From Gracilinema caldarium DSM 7334 (lineage in GTDB: Bacteria > Spirochaetota > Spirochaetia > Treponematales > Breznakiellaceae), in the NCBI RefSeq assembly GCF_000219725.1, contig NC_015732.1, forward strand, positions 124,001 to 188,000: DNA of 64,000 bases, in the 5' to 3' direction. A model generated the notes under the pieces. That model was given only the letters and a program-made list of their open reading frames with translations, did not search any database and had not been told where the DNA came from. Below are positions 8,352-17,020 of this stretch, one piece after another; the stretch's first letter is position 1, and every line of letters begins with the position of its first letter. A program made the translations under genes and the position numbers.

Positions 8352-9719
8352 ATGGAAAATAGTAAGCCGAAAAAATCTGTTGTTGAGCGGATTGGAGACT
8401 TTTTTGCGGTGGCGGGCTTGCTCGCCTTTCTGGTGCCGGCCCTGGCGGCCTTTGGAATCGGTGCGCCCCTGACCTGGGTTCAGCGCGGCCTGGGGGCCTT
8501 TGGCGAAAGTGGGGCCCTCCTCCTGTATTTTATCGGTGCCTACCTTATCGCGGCCCTCTTTGGAACGGTGGAGCGGATCCTTCCAGTTCTTTCCGGGTTG
8601 ATGACCGGGCTTCTCCTTTTTGCTGGAGCCTTTGAGGTTCCCTACCTGACCGGTATCCGTTCGGCCCTGTTCCGCTTCGCGCCCTTTCAGGAGGCAGCCC
8701 CGGCCCTCTTTGCGGGAGCCCTGGCGGTGATCGTCGGGAATCTCATGGGCCGCAGTCCTAAAACTAAAGCTATCCCGGGACTTCTTGTTCCCTTTGTAAG
8801 CGGTATTGCCCTTCTCATTGTGCTTGCCGCCTGGTCCCCCTTTACGAAAAGCACCCTGAACCTGGATGCCTCCAGTGTGGAGCGGGCCATACAATCCATA
8901 TCCGGCACCCTGGGCAAGGAATATGTAAACCCGGAGGTCGAGAAGGCGGTCCGCCAGGTCATGGAAGAAAAAAACAAGACCCTGGCAGAAAAGGAACAGG
9001 CCCTTAAGGAATTACAGGAACGGCTAGAGCGGACCGAGGCGGACAAAAAAGCCCTGGAACGTTCCTTAAAAGACAGCGATCAGCTTTCCAAACAGCTCGA
9101 GGCGGCAAAAAAGGCTCTGGATGAGATGAAGGGCCGCCTGGAATCCCAAGTACCCCTCGTGCAGGGCGGCCGCTATGATCAGGCGGTACAGCCCGCGGAT
9201 CCCTTAGTGCGGGACTTTGCCGTAAAGGCGGCCAGCGCCGCCCCGGGGCCCTGGGATAACCCCCAGGGAAGCCGAATCCCTAACGACGCAGGAGCTCATC
9301 AACTTGTATTGATCCATGGAGCCATCTCCCGGAATTGGAAATATGTGAGCGACCCTGCGGTCTCATGGACTGATTACACTTCCCCTGCAAAGAGAACCCT
9401 CGCCCTGGGTCTGGCCGGGGACTGCGACGATTACGCGGCCCTCATGGCATCCTGCATCATCGCCGTGGGGGGCAGAGCCCGGATCGTCCATGGTGTTAAG
9501 GGCAACCAGGGCCACGCCTGGGCCGAGGTCTGGATTGGCCAGGGGGCAATGGCCGAGAGGGTGCTTTCATCGGTAGCCCGCTTTACAGGCCGAAACCCGG
9601 GACAGCTTGCGGTGAGTGTGGATGCGGCTACGGATAACCGCTGGCTGGTGCTGGACTGGGAACTGGGACGCTACAGCTTCCCCGCCAGGACCATAACCAT
9701 AGCATGGACGAGCGATTAA
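8352..9719 (+). CDS. Membrane-anchored, coiled-coil transglutaminase-like protein
   Basis: 455 residues from ATG 8352 (the TTG at 8316 is rejected because it is part of the -35 box). The first ~155 residues hold about five hydrophobic segments, so the protein is in the inner membrane. Residues ~190-265 are a strongly charged coiled coil (EKNKTLAEKEQALKEL). The C-terminal domain has a complete transglutaminase-like triad: GDCDDYAAL with Cys near 358, GHAWAEVW with His near 388, and LDWE with Asp near 435. The fold covers peptidases and cross-linking enzymes; substrate unknown. First gene of a four-gene operon: the VWA gene begins one base after its stop. The combination with VWA, PP2C and kinase suggests a membrane protein controlled by phosphorylation (inference). 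Confidence 0.85.
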   Translation: MENSKPKKSVVERIGDFFAVAGLLAFLVPALAAFGIGAPLTWVQRGLGAFGESGALLLYFIGAYLIAALFGTVERILPVLSGLMTGLLLFAGAFEVPYLTGIRSALFRFAPFQEAAPALFAGALAVIVGNLMGRSPKTKAIPGLLVPFVSGIALLIVLAAWSPFTKSTLNLDASSVERAIQSISGTLGKEYVNPEVEKAVRQVMEEKNKTLAEKEQALKELQERLERTEADKKALERSLKDSDQLSKQLEAAKKALDEMKGRLESQVPLVQGGRYDQAVQPADPLVRDFAVKAASAAPGPWDNPQGSRIPNDAGAHQLVLIHGAISRNWKYVSDPAVSWTDYTSPAKRTLALGLAGDCDDYAALMASCIIAVGGRARIVHGVKGNQGHAWAEVWIGQGAMAERVLSSVARFTGRNPGQLAVSVDAATDNRWLVLDWELGRYSFPARTITIAWTSD

Positions 9720-9720
9720 T

Positions 9721-11736
9721 ATGAAAGATATTACCATTTTTGGAAAAACCTACGAGTTTCCCATCATTAAGGATGAGCGGCTCTATCAATTGCAGGATGC
9801 TATTAAAGAACACCGGGAAGTGCTCGAGCCGGAGGATGCCAGGAAGGGCTTGCTCTCTATTTTTGTGAAACGGGAACCGCTAAGTCCCCAGGAACGGCTA
9901 GAACGGATGGAAAGCCTCGTGGCCAATTACGATGAGTTAATCAACCTGCTCCGTGAAAAGATAAGCGCCTGTCATGAAGTCTTTGACCGCATGGGGGAGG
10001 GTGTTCAAGCCGAGTTTCAGCGTAAACTGAAAGAACTGGAAGAAATGGAGTTGGGCCGGCAAAGGCTGGTGGAAGAATATAAAAAACAAGGCTTTACCGA
10101 TGCGGAAGCCATGTTTGAGCCCCAGCGGCAGGGAATCCGCGACATGGTAACCAACCTGAGCCGGGCTACGATACTCATCATCAAAAAATTGCGCCATGCC
10201 CTGGATGCTCTGGAAACCCTGGCTTCGGATGATGAAAAACAGCGGAGTACCTATGAAAAATTAAGAACCAATGTAGTGCTCTACCGGGAGACCTACGAAT
10301 ATAATGAAAAACTTAAGAACATGGAAAAAGAATTAGCGGAGCTCACCCAATTTGCTTTGAAATTCGACAAATTACTGCGGGATAACCTGGGCCCCCTGGG
10401 AATGCTCGTAGAACAGATCAGCTCCATCGACAGCCGGCTCAGCGAGAGCCTGGCTGATATAGAAAAGCTGTCGGCCGAATTGGAGCAGGGAACCTTTAGT
10501 TCGAACCTGAACCTGGTGTCGGATCGATTAATTTCTACTATTATTTCGGGCCGGATGCGATCTGAGGTGGTGGATGATATTCTTAAAAAAATGGCCGATC
10601 CTATTTCGGATGTCCAACAGATCGATTTTGATATAACCCTTACCGAAACGGTTTCTGATTCCCTCGATTTTAAGGCCCTGGCAGAAAATATGCAGATCCT
10701 GGTAGAGCGGGGTATCCACGATCTTTCCATGGTAGGAAGTTCCGCCCCTGGGGTTACCGCGGCTGACGGTGCGGCGGCTGTCGATAACGCGGCTCAGACT
10801 GCGGCTGACGAGACTGCGGCACAGGCGGAACCGGCCACAAATACTGCCCCAGAGCAGGCCGCTCCGCAAGAAACACCCTCAGCGCGGCCTGCTTGGGTGC
10901 CCCCTGAACCGCGGGCAAAACAAAGCGCTGGAGGTGAGCGGGCCTACCGGGCGGCCATAAGCCGGGCCAACCCCACGATGATTCTCTTTTTGCTGGACCA
11001 GTCGGGCTCCATGGAACATCATTTTAGTGGAGGATATTCCCGCGCCGCATATCTGGCCATGGTGGTGGACCAGGCCATAGAAGAGCTGAGTGTCCGCTGT
11101 AATAAGGCCGATGGTATCCGGGATTATTTTTATATTGCCGCCCTTGGATATGGGAATGATGAAATCCGCACCGTTATTGGCACGGAAAATACACCCTGGG
11201 TGCCAATTTCCGTTCTGGCCCGCTCTCCCCGGGAAATTTACCGGGACGGGGATGGCATACCCCATCCCCGGTGGATTCTCCCCCAGATGCAGGGCAGTAC
11301 CCCCATGCGGGCCGCTATGGAAAAGGCCTGCTATGTGGTGGCCGACTGGTGCGAAGCCCATCCTGCATCCTACCCGCCGACGGTCATCAATATTACCGAT
11401 GGGGACCCCACCGATGGCAGTCCCGAGGAGGCCGCGGAGATCCTCCGGAAGCTCCACACCGATGATGGGGAGGCCCTGCTCTTTAACCTTCATGTGGGAG
11501 AGCCGGGGGACGGTTCCCAAAAGAATGTGGTCTTTCCCGGCACCTCCGATGGTCTGGGTGAGTACGGCAAACTTCTGTACCGTATGTCCAGCCCCTTCCC
11601 GCCCCATCTGCGGGATGCGGCTATCGCCGAGGGCTTCAGCATCAGCCCCACCGCCCGGTTCTTTGCCTATGGGGCTGAGGCAAAGCTGGCAACCCGCTTC
11701 CTTAACCTGGGAACTCGGCCGGCGAGGATGACCTGA
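9721..11736 (+). CDS. Coiled-coil protein with C-terminal von Willebrand A domain
   Basis: 671 residues. The first ~330 residues are mostly helical and charged, with several coiled-coil stretches (ERLERMESLVANYDELINLL and similar). An Ala/Pro/Glu-rich linker spans about 345-400. A VWA domain follows, with a complete MIDAS metal site: DQSGSM at residues 427-432, GSTPM near 526 and TDGDPTDG near 559. No signal peptide or membrane segment is visible, so it is probably cytoplasmic and acts as a metal-dependent protein-binding adaptor. It starts one base after the transglutaminase-like gene and its TGA overlaps the next ATG (TGATG). VWA with PP2C and kinase neighbours recalls TerY-P triads, but the long coiled-coil N-terminus is not part of a plain TerY protein. 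Confidence 0.85.
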   Translation: MKDITIFGKTYEFPIIKDERLYQLQDAIKEHREVLEPEDARKGLLSIFVKREPLSPQERLERMESLVANYDELINLLREKISACHEVFDRMGEGVQAEFQRKLKELEEMELGRQRLVEEYKKQGFTDAEAMFEPQRQGIRDMVTNLSRATILIIKKLRHALDALETLASDDEKQRSTYEKLRTNVVLYRETYEYNEKLKNMEKELAELTQFALKFDKLLRDNLGPLGMLVEQISSIDSRLSESLADIEKLSAELEQGTFSSNLNLVSDRLISTIISGRMRSEVVDDILKKMADPISDVQQIDFDITLTETVSDSLDFKALAENMQILVERGIHDLSMVGSSAPGVTAADGAAAVDNAAQTAADETAAQAEPATNTAPEQAAPQETPSARPAWVPPEPRAKQSAGGERAYRAAISRANPTMILFLLDQSGSMEHHFSGGYSRAAYLAMVVDQAIEELSVRCNKADGIRDYFYIAALGYGNDEIRTVIGTENTPWVPISVLARSPREIYRDGDGIPHPRWILPQMQGSTPMRAAMEKACYVVADWCEAHPASYPPTVINITDGDPTDGSPEEAAEILRKLHTDDGEALLFNLHVGEPGDGSQKNVVFPGTSDGLGEYGKLLYRMSSPFPPHLRDAAIAEGFSISPTARFFAYGAEAKLATRFLNLGTRPARMT

Positions 11737-12488
11737 TGGCCGCGGTCGGTCGCTGTTTTACTTTTCCCGTTCATGGCGAAACCGGGGAAGACCGCTGGGC
11801 CTGGGCAAGGGCGCCGCAGGGTGCTTCCTGCTATGTCCTCTGTGATGGGGCAAGCGAAAGTTTCGATGGGGCGACCTGGGCGGGAACCCTTGCCCAGGTG
11901 CTTGCCCGGGGGCTCCTCATGGCCGGTGCCGAAATAAAAAAGGATGCGCAGCGGGAGCACCAGCATTTCATCAACCTGATTAAAGAAGCCCAAAAAATAT
12001 ACGCCCAGCAATCCCAAATGCTGGTTCCTGGCGAGCTCGAGTGGCTGAATCGGCAGGCCCTGGCTCGAGGCTCCTGGTCTACGGTGCTGGCCCTGCGCTT
12101 TTCTCCCCACAATTCCTATGCGGACCTTTGGGCCCTGGGTGATACGATGCTCTTTTTGCGGGATGGGGATCGCGTTGTGGCTTCCTTTCCTCTTTTGGAG
12201 GCTAAGGCGACACCGGATAACCCGCTTTTGGTACCGAGCCGGGGTACGGTCCCCTCCGAGTGGTGTCGCAGGCGGCTTAATCTGCGTGCTTTACATAAGC
12301 CGCGATTGCTTCTTACCACCGATGCGCTGGGCTATTATATGCTTGCCCGCCCTGAATCGGAACGGCTTTTGCTCTGGGACTTCTGGTCCCGTGCTCCGAA
12401 GGAAGCATTAGATTCCTGGTTGATGAACGAACAGCGCCGCGGTGCCTTGCCTTCCGATGATTGTACCTTTTTGGAGCTGTTGCCATGA
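11736..12488 (+). CDS. PP2C-like protein phosphatase
   Basis: 250 residues. PP2C landmarks in order: GETGEDRW near residues 14-21, CDGASES near 36-42 (the metal-binding DG), GDTMLFLR near 136-143, LLTTDALGY near 193-201 (in place of the usual SDG motif) and DDCTFLEL near the C-terminus (the final metal-binding Asp pair). The metal-binding set therefore looks intact although divergent. Expected role: Mn/Mg-dependent removal of phosphate from Ser/Thr, opposing the kinase encoded next. The start overlaps the VWA stop by one base, and the stop overlaps the kinase start by four bases (ATGA), so all three are translationally coupled. No membrane segment. Confidence 0.82.
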   Translation: MAAVGRCFTFPVHGETGEDRWAWARAPQGASCYVLCDGASESFDGATWAGTLAQVLARGLLMAGAEIKKDAQREHQHFINLIKEAQKIYAQQSQMLVPGELEWLNRQALARGSWSTVLALRFSPHNSYADLWALGDTMLFLRDGDRVVASFPLLEAKATPDNPLLVPSRGTVPSEWCRRRLNLRALHKPRLLLTTDALGYYMLARPESERLLLWDFWSRAPKEALDSWLMNEQRRGALPSDDCTFLELLP

Positions 12489-14356
12489 GCGGCTGGCCGA
12501 GTCTTCAGGAGTATAACCGGGCTCTATTGAATAGCAGTGAAAACCTGCGCATTTCGGGCCTCTCGGACCTCCGGCTTGAGCTGAACAACCTGGGCCTGCC
12601 CAATGCCCTTTCGGGGGGCTTTGCCTACATTTACCAGCTTTCCTATCGGGGCGGGAAAAAGGCCCTCCGGCTTTTCCATTCGGTGAGCCAGGACCGGCTC
12701 CCCGCCCTGCAGAAGGCCTACACCCTGCTCGGTACCCTGCGCAGGACCGCCGACGCCCTTTCAGACCATTTGGTCGAAGCCCTCTGGATATCCGACTGTC
12801 TAAAGGTTAATGGAAATCTTGTGCCTGGGGTCGTCATGGATTGGGTCCAGGCACCAACTTTGGGTACCTGGTTGGAACAGAATTACCGGAATGGTGAGGC
12901 CTTGAACCGTTTGCGATACCGGCTGGCACAACTGCAGGGGGCCTTGGAGACTCAGCAGGTGGTCCATGGGGATATCCAGACGGGGAACCTGGCTGTAAGA
13001 AGTGATGGACATATTCTTCTTTTAGACTATGACGGCTTTCAGCAGGCGGGATCGGAGTACCGCTCTTGGGAGCAGGGCCATATTCACTTTCAGCATCCTG
13101 ACACCTTCAGTACCTGGACCGCCGGTGGGGCGGTAGGATCTGGGACTGCAGGGGCTGGGCCATCCGGCTTTGTGACTGGGGTGGAGCTCTCCCGGATACA
13201 GGCCATCGATAGGTTCCCCTTTATCGTCATCGATCTGGGTCTGGCTTTGCTCGCGGCACAGCCTGCACTGTTTGACCAGTTTTGTCAGGGCGAGAACATT
13301 GTCTTTACCGCCGACGATTTTATCGATCCCCGGGGGAGTGCCGCCCTGGCCGCCCTGGGTACGGTCCAGGAACTGGAGGGAGCCCGAAGCGCCTTTTTGA
13401 GCATCTGCGAAGGGCCTGCGTCGGCGGTCCCGAGTCTGCGGGACTTTCATGAAGCCTGCGGTATCCATCTGACCGAAGCAGGGCAGGTAAGAACCGGGGC
13501 GGTGCAATTCACCGTAGAAAAACCCTGGGAGGGGGAAAAAGCCGGTGAACAGGAAACGGTAGGGCGTAAAAGGCGGAATCGGGCTTACCGCAGTGTGTAC
13601 CCGGTCTATGATGGGCGGAACTTTCCCCTGGGGAATAGTGCGCCGATGGGCCAGAAAATTGAATTGATCGGCAAGGTCCGTGAGGTAAAATACGGCTTTA
13701 CCAAGTACGGGAAGCCCTATGCCTTTGTTAATTTTACCGACTGGAAACAGGATGGAATAAAACTTATTTTCTGGTCCGAAGATCTGGAGGCCTGCCGGGA
13801 CCGGAAGCCCGATGTTACCTGGGAGGGGAAATGGATAAGTGCCATCGGTCTTGTGGATGAGCCCTACAAAAGTCCCAAATTCAGTACCCTGCAATATTCC
13901 ATCACTATCCATGAACCGAATCAGATCAGGTTGATTTCCGAATCCGAGGCCCGGCGGCGGCTTAAAAAGCATTCCGGCATCGATATGGAGGATTATGATG
14001 ACGAGGCCGAGGCTGAGGACGAGGCGGAAATTGCCACCGATCCTTTTCTGGGCCGCAGTCCCAGCTTTAGCTCAGGCATATCGGGAAACGCCGCTTACGG
14101 GTTTTCCCGTAGCGGGTCAGCTTCGACGGGCACCAAAAAACCGAGCAATGCCGAGCTCTTGCGTCAGCTTTCCAGACCAGCTTCCCCTGCGGCAGAACAG
14201 CCCGCCACGGCATCGAGCAGGCAGACCGGGCCCCAAGATGTATGGCCCTACAACACCCTATCGAAGGAGCCTGAAAGTAAAAACCACGGGTGCCTGTGGT
14301 TTGTAATTGGTGTCATTGCGGTTGTTCTGTATATATATCTAACGGGCAGGCATTAA
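12485..14356 (+). CDS. Ser/Thr kinase-like protein with OB-fold-like domain and C-terminal membrane anchor
   Basis: 623 residues from ATG 12485, chosen because it overlaps the PP2C stop (ATGA). Kinase features: glycine-rich GGFAYIY (44-50), candidate ATP lysine in GGKKALRLF (58 or 59), catalytic HGDIQTGN (Asp163, Asn168) and DYDGF (Asp181) in place of DFG. All catalytic residues are present, so it is probably active, of a divergent bacterial type. From ~387 to ~487 (GQKIELIGKVREVKYGFTKY onward) the pattern resembles an OB-fold nucleic-acid- or ligand-binding domain. A low-complexity acidic/Ser-Pro-rich stretch follows, then one hydrophobic helix (about 602-618) with a short tail, so the kinase is tail-anchored. 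Last gene of the operon; no terminator recognised after it. Confidence 0.82.
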   Translation: MSGWPSLQEYNRALLNSSENLRISGLSDLRLELNNLGLPNALSGGFAYIYQLSYRGGKKALRLFHSVSQDRLPALQKAYTLLGTLRRTADALSDHLVEALWISDCLKVNGNLVPGVVMDWVQAPTLGTWLEQNYRNGEALNRLRYRLAQLQGALETQQVVHGDIQTGNLAVRSDGHILLLDYDGFQQAGSEYRSWEQGHIHFQHPDTFSTWTAGGAVGSGTAGAGPSGFVTGVELSRIQAIDRFPFIVIDLGLALLAAQPALFDQFCQGENIVFTADDFIDPRGSAALAALGTVQELEGARSAFLSICEGPASAVPSLRDFHEACGIHLTEAGQVRTGAVQFTVEKPWEGEKAGEQETVGRKRRNRAYRSVYPVYDGRNFPLGNSAPMGQKIELIGKVREVKYGFTKYGKPYAFVNFTDWKQDGIKLIFWSEDLEACRDRKPDVTWEGKWISAIGLVDEPYKSPKFSTLQYSITIHEPNQIRLISESEARRRLKKHSGIDMEDYDDEAEAEDEAEIATDPFLGRSPSFSSGISGNAAYGFSRSGSASTGTKKPSNAELLRQLSRPASPAAEQPATASSRQTGPQDVWPYNTLSKEPESKNHGCLWFVIGVIAVVLYIYLTGRH

Positions 14357-14428
14357 AGGGGTGGGCAGGTATTCCCTTACTTCTGCATCTTGATTTTATC
14401 AATATGTGTACATATGTTGTATGTATGA

Positions 14429-14563
14429 AGGAAAAATTCTAATTTGCGATTGCTAGTTGTTTGTCATTGCTATCGTGAGTTCGATTCAGTGATACGAATA
14501 ATTTCAGCTAGAAAAGCCTCAGCAAAGGAGGAGAAAGTATATGAACGATATAGAAATGCGTGA
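14429..14563 (+). pseudogene. 5'-deleted brnT toxin remnant
   Basis: The frame from 14429 to the TGA at 14561-14563 reads RLLVVCHCYREF, then VIRIISARKASAKEE, then KVYERYRNA. The RIISARKA....E..Y block is the hallmark C-terminus of BrnT ribonuclease toxins. A stop at 14426-14428 closes the frame upstream, and the N-terminal half (the catalytic region) is not found in any frame up to the kinase stop at 14356. The remnant overlaps the brnA start by 23 bases, the normal brnTA arrangement. Hence brnT was truncated, presumably when the DNA to its left arrived or was deleted. Confidence 0.75.
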
Positions 14564-14765
14564 AGAATATGATTTTGAAGATTCCATCAAGAATCCGTAC
14601 ATACCCAAGCTTAAGAAGCCCATAACTATACGGTTAGATAATGAAACTATTGTTTATTTTAAAAAATTGGCAAAGGATTCTGGTATTCCATATCAGACTT
14701 TGATGAATTATTTCCTTACACAATGTGCAAAAGAGCACAAGAAACCTGAGATAATCTGGAAATAA
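14541..14765 (+). CDS. brnA: BrnA-type antitoxin, orphaned
   Basis: 74 residues, intact. The acidic N-terminus, the KPITIRLDNETIVYFKKLAKDSG strand-helix and GIPYQTLMNYFLTQ form a ribbon-helix-helix domain of the BrnA/CopG type. A strong AAGGAGGAG site at 14525-14533 precedes ATG 14541. BrnA normally neutralises BrnT and represses the brnTA promoter as a dimer. Here the toxin is reduced to a C-terminal fragment, so BrnA could act only as a repressor, as an anti-addiction factor against related toxins, or be decaying. Family call is good; present function is inference. Confidence 0.8.
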   Translation: MNDIEMREEYDFEDSIKNPYIPKLKKPITIRLDNETIVYFKKLAKDSGIPYQTLMNYFLTQCAKEHKKPEIIWK

Positions 14766-14814
14766 TCTATTCTAACTTCCTCAGTCAAAATTAAAAATAA
14801 ATCTTATGCTTTCC

Positions 14815-15966
14815 TTATCCCTGTGCTGATTTGTGAGCCATTTTGTCAGCGTACATCGCGGCATCGAGGCGAGTAAGAAATGAATCTGCATTGGTATCGA
14901 TAGCAGGGTCATAAAGTGCTGAGCCGATACTGAAGGAAAGGCGGAACTTTCGGTCTGTTCTGGCCGTATGAGCGGCTGCGAGGGTGTTCAAACGGTCAGA
15001 CACTTCAATTAAGGTTTGTTTCCCTGCCCCTGGAAGCAGTAGGACAAATTCGTCGCCGCCATAACGGGCTACAAAATCATCTTGCCTGACTGCGGAACGC
15101 AGGATGTCTGCGGCTTCTTCGAGGGCCTTATCCCCTGCTTCGTGGCCAAAGGTATCGTTAATTTTTTTAAAATCATCAATATCGATGAGGATGCCCCCAA
15201 AATATTTGCCCCCCATGCTCCCCTTTACCAGGTGCTCCAATGTTTCGTCGAGACTGCGTCTATTGGCGGTTCCCGTCAGATGATCAATCCCACTTCTTTT
15301 CCGTTGGATATTTAAAATTGCCGTAACCAGGAAAATAGTTGCTGTTGGCCATATAAGGACAGTACCGTAGAACATGACCTGAAAGACAGCGGCCAGTACC
15401 ATAGGAAGGGGGAATGCAAGGAGGGTAAGACTGATCCTGGTACTTGTCTTTTTTCTTCCTGTTATTACGGGTACAAAAGAAAAGAGGGTCAAACTAAAAA
15501 CAAGTGTGGCAAATACTGGAAAACCAGGACCCCTGGAGTACCTATTAGTTTCATCTATAAGAAATAAGAATCCGGTGAGGGGGGTTAAAAGGGCCACCAG
15601 GGCTATGAACCCGTTAAATAACACAAGGGGACCTATAAACTTGGTAATCCTCTCCTCGCTGTGGTTTGTTTGATAATCAGCGTAGAGAATATAGAGAGAA
15701 GTTGGCATGGCATGGAATGCGTAGTATAGTATACTCGCTGTGTATAAGCCTATCCGTGCGGCGAGTCCGGGGATACCGTCCAGGAGCCACATAGCCAGGT
15801 CTGTTATAAGCATGATAATTGTTGCGTAGATGAACGCAAGGAAAAGCCGCAGATCGAGGCTATGCTGGTTATTGCGGCTAGACGATGCACGATGTAGCGA
15901 CTCCACAGCTATAAAAAGGATGATGATACAGAGCAGATTGATTTCGATTCTTAATACTGTATCCAC
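14815..15966 (-). CDS. Membrane-bound GGDEF diguanylate cyclase
   Basis: 383 residues. The N-terminal ~215 residues contain about seven hydrophobic segments; the C-terminus is a GGDEF domain with an intact GGDEF signature near residue 302 and an RQDD product-inhibition site (RxxD) exactly five residues before it. It should make cyclic di-GMP from two GTP and be feedback-inhibited. The metal/nucleotide-binding DIDDFKKINDTFGH motif is also complete. The start codon is GTG at 15966; an ATG is not available in frame nearby. No EAL or HD-GYP partner is adjacent. The membrane part presumably senses a signal, which cannot be identified here. Confidence 0.9.
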   Translation of the reverse strand: MDTVLRIEINLLCIIILFIAVESLHRASSSRNNQHSLDLRLFLAFIYATIIMLITDLAMWLLDGIPGLAARIGLYTASILYYAFHAMPTSLYILYADYQTNHSEERITKFIGPLVLFNGFIALVALLTPLTGFLFLIDETNRYSRGPGFPVFATLVFSLTLFSFVPVITGRKKTSTRISLTLLAFPLPMVLAAVFQVMFYGTVLIWPTATIFLVTAILNIQRKRSGIDHLTGTANRRSLDETLEHLVKGSMGGKYFGGILIDIDDFKKINDTFGHEAGDKALEEAADILRSAVRQDDFVARYGGDEFVLLLPGAGKQTLIEVSDRLNTLAAAHTARTDRKFRLSFSIGSALYDPAIDTNADSFLTRLDAAMYADKMAHKSAQG

Positions 15967-16086
15967 CTATAGCCCACCTATTTATTCCCCGTGTCAAACT
16001 ACTGTAAACCATAGTACGAAAATAGGGGCAATTCAAGAAGAACAGAGTTCCATATTGATGAACAGCTGGGTCTTTACAGCCTGGCC

Positions 16087-16965
16087 CTAAATTCTGCCTA
16101 AGAGCCGGTAGTAGGCGAGGCCTATCCATTCGCGGATGAGTCGGGTGGTGCGTTGGAGGGCCCAGGGGTCGGGAAAGAGGTCTGCAGGAAGGAGCAGGGG
16201 CTCGGCCTGGCTGTCTACCGAGAAGGGCTGAACATCTAAGCCCTGTTTGCGGCAAATGGCCATGGCCCGGGGTAGGTGCCAGGCGGAGCTTACCAGGAGT
16301 ACCGGTGCCTGGTCAGGCCTACCGTCCGGACTATGGTCTGCTGTTCTGTCTGATACTTCAGCGCCAGCGGTATCGTTCTTTGTGTCGCGTAAGGTTTCGA
16401 GGATGGCCTTGCTGTAGATGATATTTTCATAGGTGTTTCGTGATTTTTCTTCTATAATAACCACATTTTTTGGCACCCCCATGAACTCCAGTAGTTCTGC
16501 CATATAGGGAGCTTCCCGCTGATCGGGAAAGGTTATGGATCCGGAGCCGCCGCTTGCGATGATCACTGGGGCTGCTCCGGCCCGGTATAGGGCTGCCGCT
16601 GTAACAATTCGTTCAAAGCTGTCGTTCGCTTCGACCTGCCCAGGCTGTGAAGCGACGGGATCCACAGTGCCGCCCAGGAGCAGAATCGCCCGGTAGGGCC
16701 CCCGGGCGGTGAGTTCATCTAACGTGGCTCCAGTAAAGGACCGGGGAATTTCGTACCATTGGGAAATGAGCCGGACGACGAGGGGTAGCGAAACGACACT
16801 GGTGCCCAGGATGATGCAGAGGCCGATACGACGCAGCCAGATCTGGAGCCTGTTCCGGGGCTTTAGGACAATTAAGGCCCAGAGCGCAAAACCGAGGCAG
16901 ACCGGCAGGGGCGAGGTAAAGAGGGGACGCAGGATTTTAGAAATGTAAAATAGTATGGTCCCCAT
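16087..16965 (-). CDS. DUF218 (YdcF/ElyC/SanA-like) envelope protein
   Basis: 292 residues. Two hydrophobic helices near residues 5-35 and 45-65 anchor the protein; the rest is a DUF218 domain with AILLLGGTVD, a central IIASGGSG, the acidic EKSRNTYEN segment near 180-190 and SSAWHLPRA near 232-240. ElyC-type members affect envelope integrity and lipid-carrier metabolism in enteric bacteria; the biochemical reaction is unsettled, and the role here is by analogy. It stands alone, followed by glyA on the same strand upstream. Length and motif set are normal for the longer ElyC-like class. Confidence 0.85.
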   Translation of the reverse strand: MGTILFYISKILRPLFTSPLPVCLGFALWALIVLKPRNRLQIWLRRIGLCIILGTSVVSLPLVVRLISQWYEIPRSFTGATLDELTARGPYRAILLLGGTVDPVASQPGQVEANDSFERIVTAAALYRAGAAPVIIASGGSGSITFPDQREAPYMAELLEFMGVPKNVVIIEEKSRNTYENIIYSKAILETLRDTKNDTAGAEVSDRTADHSPDGRPDQAPVLLVSSAWHLPRAMAICRKQGLDVQPFSVDSQAEPLLLPADLFPDPWALQRTTRLIREWIGLAYYRLLGRI

Positions 16966-17020
16966 GTTGCATCATTCCATCAGTACTGTCAGTATTGCCG
17001 GGCCCCTGCAGGGTGGCCCC

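Noticed and set aside
13022-13972. 316-residue open frame on the minus strand inside the kinase gene
   Set aside because: GC-rich shadow of the kinase; the sense frame has full kinase motifs.
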